From assembly GCA_900554935.1 (NCBI GenBank), contig USJF01000009.1, positions 1-16,942 of the forward strand: a stretch of 16,942 nt of DNA, given 5' to 3'. Position numbers and translations under genes: made by a program. Shown piece after piece: positions 16,393 to 16,942 of this stretch. The notes beneath the pieces were generated by a model. That model saw nothing but the letters and a program-made list of their open reading frames with translations, had not been told where the DNA came from and did not search any database. The stretch comes from an uncultured Porphyromonas sp. (lineage in GTDB: Bacteria > Bacteroidota > Bacteroidia > Bacteroidales > Porphyromonadaceae). Within the stretch, counting starts at the first letter, position 1. Each line of letters begins with the position of its first letter.

Positions 16393-16423
16393 TAAAGATA
16401 CCTTCTTTGTAGCTATTCTGCAA
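16393..16423 (-). promoter_or_regulatory. Probable promoter of the cysteine desulfidase gene
   Basis: Read on the minus strand, a TTG (complement of 16421-16423) is followed after 20 bases by TATCTTTA (complement of 16393-16400). This matches the Bacteroidota TAnnTTTG -7 element at all but the last base. It would give a leader of about 30-35 bases before the ATG at 16353 and supports that start over the longer frame. Confidence 0.55.
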
Positions 16424-16465
16424 CTCTTTCCCGCCTTGTCGGCAGAATTTATCGCTTCTTTTTGG

Positions 16466-16473
16466 TAGATTTG
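16466..16473 (+). promoter_or_regulatory. Possible -7 element for purM
   Basis: TAGATTTG fits TAnnTTTG and lies 24 bases before the purM ATG codons. No good -33 TTG is present at the usual distance, so the assignment is weak. It lies in the 144-base divergent gap between the cysteine desulfidase gene and purM, which holds no other visible signal. Confidence 0.35.
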
Positions 16474-16497
16474 CGTAGTATGTATATATAATGAGTG

Positions 16498-16942
16498 ATG
16501 ATGGAAAAGGAATTGTACCAGATGCGGGGTGTCTCTGCCGATAAGGAGGATGTGCACGCTGCGATAAAGAATATTGATAAGGGGCTCTATCCCCAAGCTT
16601 TTTGTAAGATTTTGCCCGACCTCTTGGGCAGTGATCCGGCTTATTGTAGTTTGATGCATGCCGATGGGGCTGGGACTAAGAGTAGTTTGGCCTATGCTTA
16701 TTGGCGTGAGACGGGCGATCTATCTGTGTGGAAGGGGATTGCACAAGATGCGTTGGTGATGAATCTCGATGACCTGCTCTGTGTGGGAGCAGTGGATAAT
16801 ATATTGGTCTCTAGTACGATTGGGCGGAATAAGCGTCTGATCCCGGGTGAGGTGATTGCGGCGATCATCAATGGTACGGAGGAGCTACTAGAGCAACTTC
16901 GAGGCCTTGGGGTGGGGGTCTACTCTACTGGCGGGGAGACGG
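16498..16942 (+). CDS. purM: Phosphoribosylformylglycinamidine cyclo-ligase (AIR synthase), N-terminal part, cut by window end
   Basis: An open frame starts at two adjacent ATG codons (16498 and 16501; an in-frame TGA at 16492 limits extension) and runs off the window after about 148 codons. The protein reads YQMRGVSADKEDVHAAIKNI, then LMHADGAGTKSSLAYAY with the DGAGTK nucleotide-binding motif (about residues 55-60 from the second ATG), GIAQDALVMNLDDLLCVGA, ILVSSTIGRNK and finally VGVYSTGGET. This is the Bacteroidota form of PurM. It closes the imidazole ring to make AIR from FGAM with ATP in purine synthesis. It is divergent from the cysteine desulfidase gene and looks unrelated to the uptake cluster. 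Confidence 0.93.
   Translation, partial: MMEKELYQMRGVSADKEDVHAAIKNIDKGLYPQAFCKILPDLLGSDPAYCSLMHADGAGTKSSLAYAYWRETGDLSVWKGIAQDALVMNLDDLLCVGAVDNILVSSTIGRNKRLIPGEVIAAIINGTEELLEQLRGLGVGVYSTGGET

Noticed and set aside
16354..16659. 102-codon N-terminal extension of the cysteine desulfidase frame
   Set aside because: It overlaps purM on the other strand and contains the likely promoter. The translated part has no family resemblance, whereas MERDLQLNI is a typical start for the family.

Overview
The window comes from a Bacteroidota chromosome, most likely Porphyromonas or a close relative. The pointers are SusC/SusD-type genes, a PorV/PorQ-family barrel, Bacteroidota-type promoters (TTG, about 20 bases, TAnnTTTG), a near absence of Shine-Dalgarno sequences, mid-range GC, and a PurM of the Bacteroidota type. 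The genus is an inference.

Layout. Bases 2-976 encode a PorV/PorQ-family outer-membrane barrel protein that ends at a strong intrinsic terminator. A 493-base intergenic region follows. It holds a 23-bp-period array of palindromes, a good promoter and a terminator-like leader hairpin. From 1470 to 14766 nine plus-strand genes follow one another, and the eight from 3814 on are packed as one operon (gaps of 30 bases or less, two ATGA overlaps). In order they are: a FecA-like TonB-dependent receptor, a SusC/RagA-like receptor, a SusD/RagB-like lipoprotein, a zinc-metallohydrolase-family lipoprotein whose HExxH motif is destroyed, a DUF4302 lipoprotein, an unrecognised lipoprotein, a DUF4856 (imelysin-like) lipoprotein, a secreted beta-sandwich plus Fn3 protein, and a lipoprotein with two Ig-like domains. 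A 22-bp-period array of four palindromes lies just downstream (14872-14957). The right edge is housekeeping: a minus-strand cysteine desulfidase-type enzyme (UPF0597/CyuA family) and the divergent 5' part of purM.

Interpretation. The 1470-14766 block looks like a surface uptake system: two TonB-dependent outer-membrane channels, one with a SusD lid, and a set of surface or periplasmic binding lipoproteins. No glycosidase, sulfatase, ECF sigma factor, anti-sigma factor or hybrid two-component regulator is present, so it is not a typical polysaccharide-utilisation locus. The FecA-like receptor and the imelysin-like DUF4856 protein point towards iron, haem or another metal ligand, but the substrate cannot be read from the sequence. 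The most unusual points are the apparently inactive metallohydrolase and the two different palindromic tandem arrays that bracket the cluster.
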